Assembly: GCF_023721795.1 (NCBI RefSeq)
Contig: NZ_JAMQYE010000002.1
Span: 434,001-498,000 of the forward strand
Source: Zeimonas sediminis
Lineage (GTDB): Bacteria; Pseudomonadota; Gammaproteobacteria; Burkholderiales; Burkholderiaceae_E
Reading direction: 5' to 3'
Length of the DNA: 64,000 bases
Numbering within the stretch: the stretch's first letter is position 1; every line of letters begins with the position of its first letter. Under the pieces are notes generated by a model that had not been told where the DNA came from, did no database searches, and worked only from the letters and a program-made list of their open reading frames with translations. Of the stretch, positions 12,501-20,523 are shown piece by piece. The position numbers and the translations under genes were made by a program.

Positions 12501-13192
12501 ACCAGGTTGCCGTGCCGGTCGCCCAGCAGCTGCACCTCGACGTGGCGCGCCCGCTGGACGAGCTTCTCCAGGTAGACCTCGTCGTTGCCGAAGGCGGCGG
12601 CCGCCTCGCGGCGGGCGACCGGCAACTGCGACTCGAGCTCGGCGTCGCTGCCGATCACCCGCATGCCGCGCCCGCCGCCGCCCCAGCTGGCCTTCAGCAT
12701 GACCGGGTAGCCGATGCCGGCCGCCTGCCGCTTCGCCTCGGCCAGGTCGGCGGCTTCGTCGCTGGTCTTCGGCAGCGGCCCGGTGGCCGGCATCACCGGC
12801 ACGCCGGCCGCGACCGCCGCGTTGCGCGCGGCGACCTTGTTGCCCAGCGTGGTCATCACCTCGGGCGAAGGACCCACGAACAGGATGCCGGCCTTCTGGC
12901 AGGCCCGCGCGAGATCCGGGTTCTCCGACAGGAAGCCGTAGCCGGGGTGGATCGCGTCGACCCGGGAACGCTTGGCGATCCGGATCACGTCGTCGATGTC
13001 GAGATAGGCCTGCAGCGGCTTCAGGCCCTCGCCGACCTGATAGCTCTCGTCGGCCTTGAAGCGGTGCAGCGCGAAGCGGTCCTCGTGCGAGTAGATCGCG
13101 ACGGTGCGGATGCCGAGCTCGGCGGCCGCGCGCATCACGCGGATCGCGATCTCGGAGCGGTTCGCGACGAGCAGGGAGTGGATTCGGGCCAT
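9590..13192 (-). CDS. pyc: pyruvate carboxylase
   Basis: The 1200-residue single-chain enzyme carboxylates pyruvate to oxaloacetate for anaplerosis and gluconeogenesis. Domains in order: biotin carboxylase (about 1-460, starting MARIHSLLVANRSEIAIRV), carboxyltransferase (about 560-860, with LLTDTTMRDAHQSLLATRMR), the PC tetramerisation region, and a biotinyl domain with EAMKMET near residue 1165, whose Lys carries biotin. The length is slightly above the usual 1150. The start at 13192 matches homologues; the leader is pyrimidine-rich and no Shine-Dalgarno sequence is visible. A single gene rather than split subunits. Confidence 0.95.
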   Translation of the reverse strand: MARIHSLLVANRSEIAIRVMRAAAELGIRTVAIYSHEDRFALHRFKADESYQVGEGLKPLQAYLDIDDVIRIAKRSRVDAIHPGYGFLSENPDLARACQKAGILFVGPSPEVMTTLGNKVAARNAAVAAGVPVMPATGPLPKTSDEAADLAEAKRQAAGIGYPVMLKASWGGGGRGMRVIGSDAELESQLPVARREAAAAFGNDEVYLEKLVQRARHVEVQLLGDRHGNLVHLFERDCSVQRRNQKVVERAPAPYLDDARRAALCEAALKLGRAVGYTHAGTVEFLMDADSGDFWFIEVNPRIQVEHTVTEMVTGIDIVKAQIRISEGARIGESGGPVPAQDAIRLNGHALQCRITTEDPENGFTPDYGRISAYRSAAGFGLRLDGGTAYTGAVITPYYDSLLVKVTAWAPTAQEAIRRMDRGLREFRIRGVATNLQFVENVINHPDFAAGTVTTRFIDDTPELFRFPKRRDRATRLLRYIGDVTVNGHPDMKGRARPDLSHVHVGLPRRWPAGSATAQGVVSLKPEAGARSIAGSRAVVNPVAQPGEPIDLAVKPPPGTRDLLRQLGPAKFAEWMGASGRVLLTDTTMRDAHQSLLATRMRTIDMQRIAPYYARMLPQLFSLECWGGATFDVALRFLKEDPWERLARLREAVPNILFQMLLRGSNAVGYTNYPDNVVRHFVGRAAAGGIDLFRVFDSLNWVENMRVAIDAVNEAGALCEGAICYTGDLFDRSRSKYDLMYYLDIAKQLQRAGVQIIGVKDMSGVCRPRAARELVAALKAETGLPVHFHTHDTSGASVASVLAAIEAGADAVDGAMDAMSGLTSQPNLGAIVAALEGGDRDPGIDRESMQAISHYWEGVRRLYAPFESDIRAGTSDVYRHEMPGGQYTNLREQARALGLEHRWPEVAQAYAEVNQLFGDIVKVTPTSKVVGDMALFMVANDLDAADVADPAREVAFPESVVSLFKGELGFPPDGFPAALSRKILKCDSANPILAEPPKPYRPGDRLAPADLELAREEAAKAAGRQVSDDDLSSWLMYPKVFRDYAEHRRHYGDVSVLPTQAFFYGMREREEISIDIDPGKTLVVRMQGTAPAEEEGLVRVFFELNGQPRTMRVEKAGAARAAKRRQADPTDPSQVPAPMPGMIVTVAVKAGQKVRAGDPLVSIEAMKMETQIRAERDGTVKAVHVKSGDTVEAHDLLVEY

Positions 13193-13196
13193 CTTT

Positions 13197-13236
13197 GGGG
13201 GGAAGCGAGAAGGGGGGAGGGAGAAGGGACAAGGGG
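13197..13236 (+). other. G-run tract opposite the pyc leader (potential G-quadruplex)
   Basis: On the plus strand five G-runs of 6, 6, 3, 3 and 4 bases occur within 40 bases with only purines and a few C between. On the minus strand this is the C/U-rich 5' leader of pyc, ending four bases before its ATG. The tract satisfies the usual G3+N1-7 rule for three of its loops. It could fold in the template strand during pyc transcription. Confidence 0.5.
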
Positions 13237-13427
13237 AAACAGTAGCTGCCGAGGGGGGGCGGCGCAAGTCGCGGCCCGGCCGCGAGCGGCGCGGTTCGGC
13301 CGTGGCCGGCGCGGCTGTCGCGCGACATTGCGCCGATCGGCCGGCCTTCAAATGCTGCAAGCTCGGGCGCTCACGGGTAGCATGCGGCTGGAAGCCGCTT
13401 CGCCCGCTCGCCGGGCCCCCGCAATCG

Positions 13428-15041
13428 ATGCCAGCCCGACGCACGCCACGCCTGCCCGCCCTGATCGCCTGCCTCGCGCTCGCGACGCTCGCCGGTTGCG
13501 GCGGCGGGGATTCCGGAGACGCCTTCGACCCGTCGAGCTGCTTCTACCAGTACACGCTGACCGACTCCCCGCAGCTGGTCGGCCTCGATCCGCTTCTGAC
13601 CAGGCAGTGGCACCTGCAGAACATCGGCCAGAGCGGCGGCACCCCCGGCGAGGACCTGCGCGCGATCGCCGCCTGGGCTGAAACCAGGGGCGCCGGCGTC
13701 CGGGTGGCCGTGGTCGACGACGCGATCGAGACGCTCCACCACGACCTGTCTCCGAACGTGGTCGAGGGCGCCTGGTTCGACTACCGCTCGAACACCGCCA
13801 CCGCGCCGCTGCCCTGCTACCAGGACGACGACCACGGCACCGCGGTGGCCGGCATCGTCCTCGCGCGCGACGACAACGCGGCCGGCGGCGCCGGCGTCGC
13901 GCCGCGCGCCTCGCTCGCCGCCTACAACGCGCTGGCCACCAGCACCGACGCCGACATCGCCGACGCGCTGAACCGCGACCTGGCCGGCAACGCGATCTAC
14001 AACAACAGCTGGGGCTCGCCGGACAACGGCATGCTGAACCCGGCCGAAGCGAGCTTCGCCGCCGCGATCCGCGAGGGCATCGACAAGGGTCGCAACGGCA
14101 AGGGTGCGATCTACGTGTTCCCTGCCGGCAACGGCGGCTGCTTCCTGGTCGACCGGAACGGCGACTGCGCCTTCGACGAGAACTCGAACTACGACGGCTA
14201 CGTGAACAAGCTGGGCGTGATCACCGCCTGCGCGTTCGACCACGACGGCAAGGCGCCGATCTACGCGGAGCCGGGGGCCAACGTGCTGGTCTGCGGCCCT
14301 TCCGGCAACACCGACACGGCGATCACCACCACCGACGTGCTCGACGACTACCGCAGCGACTTCTCCGGCACCTCGGCCAGCACGCCGATGGTCTCGGGCA
14401 CGGCCGCGCTGATCCTGTCGGCGAACCCGAGCCTCACCTGGCGCGACGTGCGACTGGTCCTCGCGCGCAGCGCGAGGCAGAACGACCCGCTCCATCCTGG
14501 CTGGGTCGCCGGCACCGCCGGCCGGCCTCCGTTCAATCCCTACTACGGCTTCGGCGCCGCCGACGCACAGGCCGCCGTAGCGCTGGCGAAGACCTGGCCC
14601 TCGGTGGGCGGCAGCGAGTCGCTGGTCAAGTGCGGGCCCTATGCCAGGGGCATCGGCGTCTTGCCGTTCCCGATCCCGATCCCCGACGACGCGAGCGCCG
14701 CGCGCGAGGACCGGATCACCGTGGGCAGCGACTGCGCGATCGGCAAGATCGAGTTCGTCGAGATCGGCTTCAGCGCCACGCACCCGTTCAGCGGCGACCT
14801 GCGGGTGGAGCTCTTCAGCCCGAACGGGCTGGTCAGCCGGCTCGCCGACGCGCGCCTGTGCGACCCGGACCAGGACGGCTTCGCCGACAACTGCGGGGTC
14901 TACGACGACTGGCGCTTCGGGTCGGTCCGGCATCTCGACGAGCCGGCGCCCGGCACCTGGCGGATGGTCGTGTCGGACCTGTTGGCCCAGGACGCCGGCA
15001 CCTGGACCGGCTGGAGCCTGACTTTCTGGGGGCGTCCATGA
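13428..15041 (+). CDS. lipoprotein subtilisin-like (S8, kexin-type) protease with P-domain
   Basis: The 537-residue protein has a lipoprotein signal (LATLAGC, lipidated Cys24) and is therefore envelope-anchored. The S8 catalytic set is present: Asp97 (VAVVDDA), His136 (DDHGTAVAG), oxyanion Asn235 (PAGNGG) and Ser316 (SGTSASTPMVSG). The mature-type N-terminus (LTRQWHLQNIGQSGG) follows the Cys after only about 35 residues, so the usual inhibitory propeptide is missing. A C-terminal P-domain (about 420-537, jelly-roll) and calcium-type loops (DPDQDGFADNC) are visible. Its stop overlaps the next start (ATGA); that next gene resembles the missing propeptide. Confidence 0.9.
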   Translation: MPARRTPRLPALIACLALATLAGCGGGDSGDAFDPSSCFYQYTLTDSPQLVGLDPLLTRQWHLQNIGQSGGTPGEDLRAIAAWAETRGAGVRVAVVDDAIETLHHDLSPNVVEGAWFDYRSNTATAPLPCYQDDDHGTAVAGIVLARDDNAAGGAGVAPRASLAAYNALATSTDADIADALNRDLAGNAIYNNSWGSPDNGMLNPAEASFAAAIREGIDKGRNGKGAIYVFPAGNGGCFLVDRNGDCAFDENSNYDGYVNKLGVITACAFDHDGKAPIYAEPGANVLVCGPSGNTDTAITTTDVLDDYRSDFSGTSASTPMVSGTAALILSANPSLTWRDVRLVLARSARQNDPLHPGWVAGTAGRPPFNPYYGFGAADAQAAVALAKTWPSVGGSESLVKCGPYARGIGVLPFPIPIPDDASAAREDRITVGSDCAIGKIEFVEIGFSATHPFSGDLRVELFSPNGLVSRLADARLCDPDQDGFADNCGVYDDWRFGSVRHLDEPAPGTWRMVVSDLLAQDAGTWTGWSLTFWGRP

Positions 15042-15637
15042 AGCCAGCCATTACGTTCGCGCTCGCGGCGGCGGTCGTCGCGACGACGGCCTTCGCCCAG
15101 CCGGGGACTGCGCCGCGCGCCGCGGCGAAGGCCCCGGAAAAGGCCGAGGGCCGCCGCCCTGCCCCGCCCGCCTCGAGCGGGGACTTGTACTGGTACGAGG
15201 AAGGCACGCGACGGGCGCTGAGAGTCGACGCGGCACAGGTTGCGGACTTCGGCCGCAAGGACGCGTCCCGGGGCCGGATGCCGCTGCGCGCCAGCCGCGA
15301 CACCGAGAAGGATCCGGCCGGCCTGCCCGACGGCGTGTCGCCGGTGCTTCGCGACACCGGCGCGCCAGGTCGGCCGCGCGCGCTGCCCGGCGGCGTGATC
15401 GTCACGCTGAGGACGGCGCCGGCCGGCAACGATGCCGGCGCCCGGCAGGCCGAGGCGCACCGGCAGCTCGCGGCTGCAGGCCTGCAGCCGCTGCGCGCCC
15501 TCGACCCTGAGGCGCGCCGCTGGCTGGTCGCCTCGCCGGCCGGGCTCGCGTCGCTGGAGCTTGCGAACCGATTGCACGAAAGCGGCGATTTCGCCGCAGC
15601 CGCGCCGAACTGGTGGCAACCGCGGGCGCTGAAGTAG
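15038..15637 (+). CDS. secreted protein resembling a detached S8 protease propeptide
   Basis: A 199-residue protein with an N-terminal signal peptide (MKPAITFALAAAVVATTAFA). No catalytic motif is present. The second half reads GGVIVTLRTAP, then AAAGLQPLRAL, then SLELANRLHESGDFAAAAPN: a beta-alpha-beta pattern ending in a phrase very like the last part of bacterial S8 propeptides (LANRLYESGLVEYAQPN type). It overlaps the protease gene by four bases (ATGA), and that protease lacks a propeptide. I infer a trans-acting intramolecular-chaperone or inhibitor role; no direct evidence exists here. The middle is Pro/Arg-rich and probably disordered. Confidence 0.7.
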   Translation: MKPAITFALAAAVVATTAFAQPGTAPRAAAKAPEKAEGRRPAPPASSGDLYWYEEGTRRALRVDAAQVADFGRKDASRGRMPLRASRDTEKDPAGLPDGVSPVLRDTGAPGRPRALPGGVIVTLRTAPAGNDAGARQAEAHRQLAAAGLQPLRALDPEARRWLVASPAGLASLELANRLHESGDFAAAAPNWWQPRALK

Positions 15638-15638
15638 G

Positions 15639-15662
15639 CGCCGCGAAAGCCTGGCCGCGGCG
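15639..15662. terminator. hairpin between convergent genes
   Basis: A 7-bp GC stem (15639-15645/15656-15662) with a 10-nt loop sits in the 36-bp gap between two convergent genes. It lacks a T-run. A bidirectional terminator is the simplest reading. Confidence 0.35.
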
Positions 15663-15673
15663 GGGTTCCCGGC

Positions 15674-16321
15674 TCAGCGCGCCGCCGGCTCCACCGCCTC
15701 GCGCGGCACCTCGACTCGCCGGGTGACCCCGGACAGACCCGGAAAGTCCGCAAAGACCGCCCGCGCCAGGTAGGGCATCGCGCCGGCGATCGACGGCGCC
15801 CCGCCGGCGGCCACCGCAGTCGCTTCGTAGACCTTGCGGCCGCCCGCGCCCAGGTCGCGGATTTCCACCCTGAGCCGGTACTCGTACCAGCTGACGTCGC
15901 GCTCGACCGCATACGGGCCGTAGTAGCCGGGCCAGGGCGCGGCGATCGACACGCCGCCGTGCCGGCCCCAGGTGCCCCACCAGAACCAGGGCTGCACGTA
16001 GGGCTGCGTGTATTCCAGCCGCCGCTCGTGCCGCGGCGCCACCGCGGTGTCGAAGCGAACCTCGAAACGCGGCGCCTGCGCGGTTTCGGTGAACCCGACT
16101 CGCGCGAGCTCGCCGCGCATCTGCTGCCGGTAGCTCGCGTGCTCGAGGCTGTCGAGCTGCGTTTCGGTGGCCGCGAAGCGATAGGTGCGAGGCGCCTGCG
16201 ACGGCCACTCGTGGAACACGGTCAGGTCGCTGGAGACCGGGGTCGCGCAGGCAGCCAGCAAGGCCGCGGCGCCGAGCGGCGCGAGCACCCGCCTGAGGAG
16301 TCCGGAAACGAAGCCTTTCAT
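15674..16321 (-). CDS. DUF4136-type lipoprotein
   Basis: A 215-residue predicted lipoprotein: MKGFVSGLLRRVLAPLG leads to LLAACATP, with lipidated Cys near residue 25. The mature part begins SSDLTVFHEWPS and carries an aromatic Trp/Tyr-rich loop (YVQPWFWWGTWGRHGG) in its middle, typical of DUF4136 outer-membrane lipoproteins of unknown role. AGGAG lies 7 bases before the ATG. It is 31 bases downstream of the EF-hand lipoprotein gene and probably cotranscribed with it. Confidence 0.8.
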   Translation of the reverse strand: MKGFVSGLLRRVLAPLGAAALLAACATPVSSDLTVFHEWPSQAPRTYRFAATETQLDSLEHASYRQQMRGELARVGFTETAQAPRFEVRFDTAVAPRHERRLEYTQPYVQPWFWWGTWGRHGGVSIAAPWPGYYGPYAVERDVSWYEYRLRVEIRDLGAGGRKVYEATAVAAGGAPSIAGAMPYLARAVFADFPGLSGVTRRVEVPREAVEPAAR

Positions 16322-16352
16322 CGCATCACTCCTGCCACGCCAGCCGGCCAGG

Positions 16353-16721
16353 CTAGCGCGGGTTCTCGTAGAAGACATAGCTGGTCGAGTAGTCGCTGAA
16401 CTCGAAATACACCTTCTTCTCGCCCGGGTCGACCTCGCCGTTCAGGTTCGCGTCGAATACCCCGTAGCCGAAGCGGTAGGGCCGCGGAACGCCATCCTGC
16501 GTGCCGTGCGCGGTCGAGATCTTGTCGATCCTCAAGAAACGGCGCACCAGCTTGTCGCCGGCGTAGATTTCGAGCACGCCGTCGGTGCCGGTCCAGTTCT
16601 GGATGCCGCGTGAGATCGTGTTCTGGGTCTCCTGCGTGCAACCGGCCGCGAGCAGCGCGGCCAGCGCGACCGCCCCGGCCATCGCGGGGATCGCGGCACC
16701 CGAGCGCTTACAATCGTTCAT
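16353..16721 (-). CDS. small lipoprotein with a canonical EF-hand loop
   Basis: A 122-residue predicted lipoprotein (ALLAAGC, lipidated Cys near residue 28). Near residues 88-99 it has DANLNGEVDPGE, which matches the 12-residue EF-hand calcium loop: Asp1, Asn3, Asn5, Gly6, hydrophobic 8 and Glu12. Only one EF-hand is visible. The rest (GDKLVRRFLRIDKISTAHGT and a Tyr-rich C-terminus) is unknown to me. GGGAGA precedes the ATG. Its start codon is only 18 bases from the divergent pepN start, so the pepN promoter lies inside the beginning of this gene. Confidence 0.75.
   Translation of the reverse strand: MNDCKRSGAAIPAMAGAVALAALLAAGCTQETQNTISRGIQNWTGTDGVLEIYAGDKLVRRFLRIDKISTAHGTQDGVPRPYRFGYGVFDANLNGEVDPGEKKVYFEFSDYSTSYVFYENPR
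16709..16714 (+). promoter_or_regulatory. likely pepN -10 element
   Basis: TACAAT at this position matches five of six bases of the sigma-70 -10 consensus and would give a transcript start near 16721, leaving an untranslated leader of about 19 bases before the pepN ATG. No clear -35 is visible. The element sits inside the first codons of the divergent lipoprotein gene. Confidence 0.45.
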
Positions 16722-16739
16722 CCTCGGAATCTCCCTGCA

Positions 16740-19484
16740 ATGCGAACCGAACAGCCCGTCACGATCCGCCGTTCCGACTATACCCCGCCGGCCTTCCTGG
16801 TCGAACGGATCGCGCTCGTCTTCGAACTGCTGCCCGAGGCCGCTCGGGTCGAGTCGACGCTGGCGCTGCGGCGCAACCCGGCAGCCGGCCCGACGGCACC
16901 GCTGGCGCTCGACGGCGAAGACCTCGAACTCGAGGGCCTCTGGCTCGACGGCGAGCCGCTGCCGCCGGCCAGGTACACCGCGTCGGAAGCCGGCCTGGCG
17001 ATCGACGCGCTGCCCGACGCCTGCGAGTTGCGCATCGTCACCCGGATCGCGCCCGCCGCGAACACGACTCTCTCCGGCCTCTACGTTTCGAACGGCAACT
17101 TCTTCACCCAGTGCGAGGCCGAGGGCTTCCGGCGGATCACCTACTTCCCCGACCGGCCCGACGTGATGGCCCGCTACACGGTGACGCTGCGCGCGCCGCG
17201 CGAGCGCTTCCCGGTGCTGCTGTCCAACGGCAACCTGGTCGCCGAGCGCGACGGCCCGGCGCCGGCGTGGGTCGACGGGCCGGCGGCGAGCGAGGCCTGG
17301 CACGAGGCGGTCTGGGAAGACCCCTTCCCGAAGCCCAGCTACCTGTTCGCGCTGGTCGCCGGGCGGCTGGTCGCCACCGAGGCGCAACTGACCACGATGT
17401 CGGGCCGCGAGGTGCTGCTGCAGGTCTGGGTCGAGCCGGGCAACGAGGACCGAACCGGCCACGCGATGCAGTCGCTGATCCGCGCGATCCGCTGGGACGA
17501 GGCCCGCTTCGGGCTGGAGCTCGACCTCGACCGCTTCATGATCGTGGCCGTGTCCGATTTCAACATGGGCGCGATGGAGAACAAGGGACTGAACGTCTTC
17601 AACACGAAGTACGTGTTCGCCCATCCGCGCATCGCCACCGACCAGGACTTCGCAGGCGTCGAGTCGGTGGTCGGCCACGAGTACTTCCACAACTGGACCG
17701 GCAACCGGGTCACCTGCCGCGACTGGTTCCAGCTGACGCTGAAGGAGGGCCTGACGGTCTTCCGCGACCAGGAGTTCTCCGCCGACGTGATGGCCGAGCA
17801 GGCCGGCAACGAGGCCGGCGCGGCGAGCGCCCGGGCGGTCAAGCGGATCGAGGACGTCCGGGTGCTGCGCGCCGCGCAGTTCCCCGAGGACGCCGGCCCG
17901 ATGGCGCACCCGATCCGGCCCGACAGCTACCAGGAGATCAACAACTTCTACACGGTCACCGTCTACGAGAAGGGCGCCGAGGTCATCCGGATGCTGCAGA
18001 CCCTGGTCGGGCGCGACGGCTTCCGCAAGGGCATGGACCTCTATTTCGCGCGCCACGACGGCCAGGCTGTCACCTGCGACGACTTCGTCGCGGCGATCGC
18101 CGACGCGAACGGCGCCGACCTCTCCCGGTTCGGCCGCTGGTACTCGCAGGCCGGCACGCCCAGGGTGGTCGTTGCCGGCAGCCACGACGCGGCCGGGCGG
18201 CGCTACCGGCTCGAATTGCGGCAGGCCTGCCCGCCGTCGCCGGGCCAGCCGGACAAGCAGCCCTTCCACATCCCGTTCGCGGTCGGCCTGGTCGGCCCCG
18301 ACGGCCGCGACCTGCCGCTTCGGCCATCGCCCGCTTGCGCCGCCGCCGTCCGGCGCATCGAGACCGGGGGCGGGCGGGCGACCGCCGTGCTCGACCTGAC
18401 CGATCCCGCGCAGGTCTTCGAGTTCGAGGGCATCGACACGCCGCCCGTGCCCTCGCTGGGACGCAACTTCTCGGCCCCGGTCGTCGTCGAGCATGCCTAC
18501 GACGACGCGCAACTCGCGTTCCTGGCCGCGCACGACAGCGACCCGTTCAACCGCTGGGAAGCCGCGCAGCGGCTCGCCACCCGCTGCGTGCTCGCGGTGC
18601 TCGACGGCGCCGCGCCGGCCGAGCGCTGCGCGCCGCTGGTCGCGGCGATCGCGCGGGTCGTCGACGACCCCGATCTGGACGCCGCCTTCCGCGAGCAGGT
18701 GGTCGTGCTGCCCTCCGAAGGCTTCATCGCCGAGCAGCTCGCCGTCGTCGACCCGGTGGCGCTGCGCGCCGCGCGCGACGCAGTGCGCGGCGAGCTCGCG
18801 CGGGCGCTCGCCGGCCGGTGGCGCGCGATCGTCGAGGGGCTTTCGACCGGCGCGCCCTGGACGCCCGACGCAAAGGCCGCCGGCGAGCGCGCGCTGAAGA
18901 ACGCCGCGCTGGCCTACTGGGTCGACAGCGGCGACAGCGACGCGATCGCCGCGGCGCAGGTCCAGTTCGAGCGCGCCGACAACATGACCGACCGCGCCGG
19001 CGCCCTGCAGGCGCTGCTGAGGGCCGGCGGCGAACCGCGCGAGCGCGCGCTGGCCGCCTTCGAGAAGACCTTCGCCGACGAGCCGCTGGTCATGGACAAG
19101 TGGTTCTCGATGCAGGCCACGATGCCCCGCCGCCCCGGCGATCCGCCGGTGCTCGAGCGCGTGCGCGCGCTGGCTTCGCATCCGGCCTTCTCGCTGCGCA
19201 ACCCGAACCGCGTGCGCGCGCTGGTCGGCAGCTTCTGCCACGGCAACCTCGCCGAGTTCCACGCGGGCGACGGCGCGGGCTACGCCTGGTGGGCCGACCG
19301 CGTGCTGGAACTCGACCCGCTGAATCCGCAGGTCGCGGCGCGGCTGGCCCGCGCGCTCGACCGCTGGCGCAAGTTCACGCCCGAGCGGCAGGCGGCGATG
19401 CGCGCTGCGCTCGAACGCGTGGCCGCCGCCGAACACCTGTCGCGCGACGTGCGCGAGATAGTCACCAAGGCGCTGGCCGCCTGA
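16740..19484 (+). CDS. pepN: aminopeptidase N (M1 family)
   Basis: The 914-residue cytoplasmic zinc enzyme removes N-terminal residues from peptides. The substrate-anchoring GAMEN motif is at residues 277-281 and the zinc site is [11 protein letters not shown] from residue 313 with the third ligand Glu in LKEGLTVF. Length and domain order (beta saddle, thermolysin-like, beta, C-terminal alpha) match gammaproteobacterial-type PepN. It is followed 25 bases later by fbp in the same direction. Confidence 0.95.
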   Translation: MRTEQPVTIRRSDYTPPAFLVERIALVFELLPEAARVESTLALRRNPAAGPTAPLALDGEDLELEGLWLDGEPLPPARYTASEAGLAIDALPDACELRIVTRIAPAANTTLSGLYVSNGNFFTQCEAEGFRRITYFPDRPDVMARYTVTLRAPRERFPVLLSNGNLVAERDGPAPAWVDGPAASEAWHEAVWEDPFPKPSYLFALVAGRLVATEAQLTTMSGREVLLQVWVEPGNEDRTGHAMQSLIRAIRWDEARFGLELDLDRFMIVAVSDFNMGAMENKGLNVFNTKYVFAHPRIATDQDFAGVESVVGHEYFHNWTGNRVTCRDWFQLTLKEGLTVFRDQEFSADVMAEQAGNEAGAASARAVKRIEDVRVLRAAQFPEDAGPMAHPIRPDSYQEINNFYTVTVYEKGAEVIRMLQTLVGRDGFRKGMDLYFARHDGQAVTCDDFVAAIADANGADLSRFGRWYSQAGTPRVVVAGSHDAAGRRYRLELRQACPPSPGQPDKQPFHIPFAVGLVGPDGRDLPLRPSPACAAAVRRIETGGGRATAVLDLTDPAQVFEFEGIDTPPVPSLGRNFSAPVVVEHAYDDAQLAFLAAHDSDPFNRWEAAQRLATRCVLAVLDGAAPAERCAPLVAAIARVVDDPDLDAAFREQVVVLPSEGFIAEQLAVVDPVALRAARDAVRGELARALAGRWRAIVEGLSTGAPWTPDAKAAGERALKNAALAYWVDSGDSDAIAAAQVQFERADNMTDRAGALQALLRAGGEPRERALAAFEKTFADEPLVMDKWFSMQATMPRRPGDPPVLERVRALASHPAFSLRNPNRVRALVGSFCHGNLAEFHAGDGAGYAWWADRVLELDPLNPQVAARLARALDRWRKFTPERQAAMRAALERVAAAEHLSRDVREIVTKALAA

Positions 19485-19509
19485 ACCGTCAATCCATCGG
19501 AACCCGACC

Positions 19510-20523
19510 ATGAGCTCCAAAGTCAGCCTGACCCAGTACCTCGTCGAGAAGCAGCGCGAGAAAGGCCTGATCCCGGGCGAGCTGCGCCTGCTTCTCGAGG
19601 TCGTCGCGCGCGCCTGCAAGCGGATCAGCATCGCGGTCAGCAAGGGCGCGCTGGGCGACGTGATCGGCGAGGCCGGCACCGAGAACGTGCAGGGCGAATC
19701 CCAGAAGAAGCTCGATGTGATCGCCAACGAGACCCTGCTCGAGGCCAACGAGTGGGGCGGCCACCTGGCGGCGATGGCTTCCGAGGAGATGGACATCTCC
19801 TACACGATCCCGAACCGCTATCCGAAGGGCGAGTTCCTGCTTCTGTTCGACCCGCTCGACGGCTCCTCGAACATCGACGTCAACGTGTCGATCGGCACGA
19901 TCTTCTCGGTGCTGCGGTTGCCTGAAGGGGTCGCCGAGCCCACCGACGAGCACTTCCTGCAGCCGGGCACCCGGCAGCTGGCCGCCGGCTACGCGATCTA
20001 CGGCCCCTGCACGATGCTGGTGCTCACGGTCGGCGACGGCGTCGCCGAGTTCACGCTGGACCGCGAGACCGGCAGCTGGACGCTGACCGCCGACCAGATC
20101 CGCATCCCCGAGCAGACGAAGGAATTCGCGATCAACGCGTCGAACGCGCGGCACTGGTACCCGCCGGTCAAGCGCTACGTCGACGAGCTGCTCGCCGGCA
20201 AGGAAGGCCCGCGCGGCAAGGACTTCAACATGCGCTGGGTCGCCTCGATGGTGGCCGACGTGCACCGGATCCTGACCCGCGGCGGCGTCTTCATGTATCC
20301 GCGCGACCGCCGCGAGCCCGACAAGCTCGGCAAGCTGCGGCTGATGTACGAAGCGAACCCGATGTCCTTCCTGGTCGAGCAGGCCGGCGGCGCCGCGACC
20401 AACGGCATGCAGCGGATCATGGAGATCCAGCCCGCGAAGCTGCACGAACGCGTCGCGGTGTTCCTCGGCTCGCGCGAAGAAGTCGAGCGCGTGACCGCCT
20501 ATCACGCAGGCGGGCCGGGCTGA
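19510..20523 (+). CDS. fbp: class I fructose-1,6-bisphosphatase
   Basis: The 337-residue enzyme hydrolyses fructose 1,6-bisphosphate to fructose 6-phosphate, the irreversible step of gluconeogenesis. The metal-binding motif [13 protein letters not shown] lies near residues 118-130; the substrate loop [20 protein letters not shown] and the EQAGG segment are in place. Probably cotranscribed with pepN. Its last 22 bases overlap the end of the convergent acyl-CoA synthetase gene. Confidence 0.96.
   Translation: MSSKVSLTQYLVEKQREKGLIPGELRLLLEVVARACKRISIAVSKGALGDVIGEAGTENVQGESQKKLDVIANETLLEANEWGGHLAAMASEEMDISYTIPNRYPKGEFLLLFDPLDGSSNIDVNVSIGTIFSVLRLPEGVAEPTDEHFLQPGTRQLAAGYAIYGPCTMLVLTVGDGVAEFTLDRETGSWTLTADQIRIPEQTKEFAINASNARHWYPPVKRYVDELLAGKEGPRGKDFNMRWVASMVADVHRILTRGGVFMYPRDRREPDKLGKLRLMYEANPMSFLVEQAGGAATNGMQRIMEIQPAKLHERVAVFLGSREEVERVTAYHAGGPG

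Noticed and set aside
9611-13681. A plus-strand open frame of about 1350 codons opposite pyruvate carboxylase
   Set aside because: It is the mirror of a fully recognisable biotin enzyme; its Arg/His/Asp/Val-rich composition is typical of a shadow frame.
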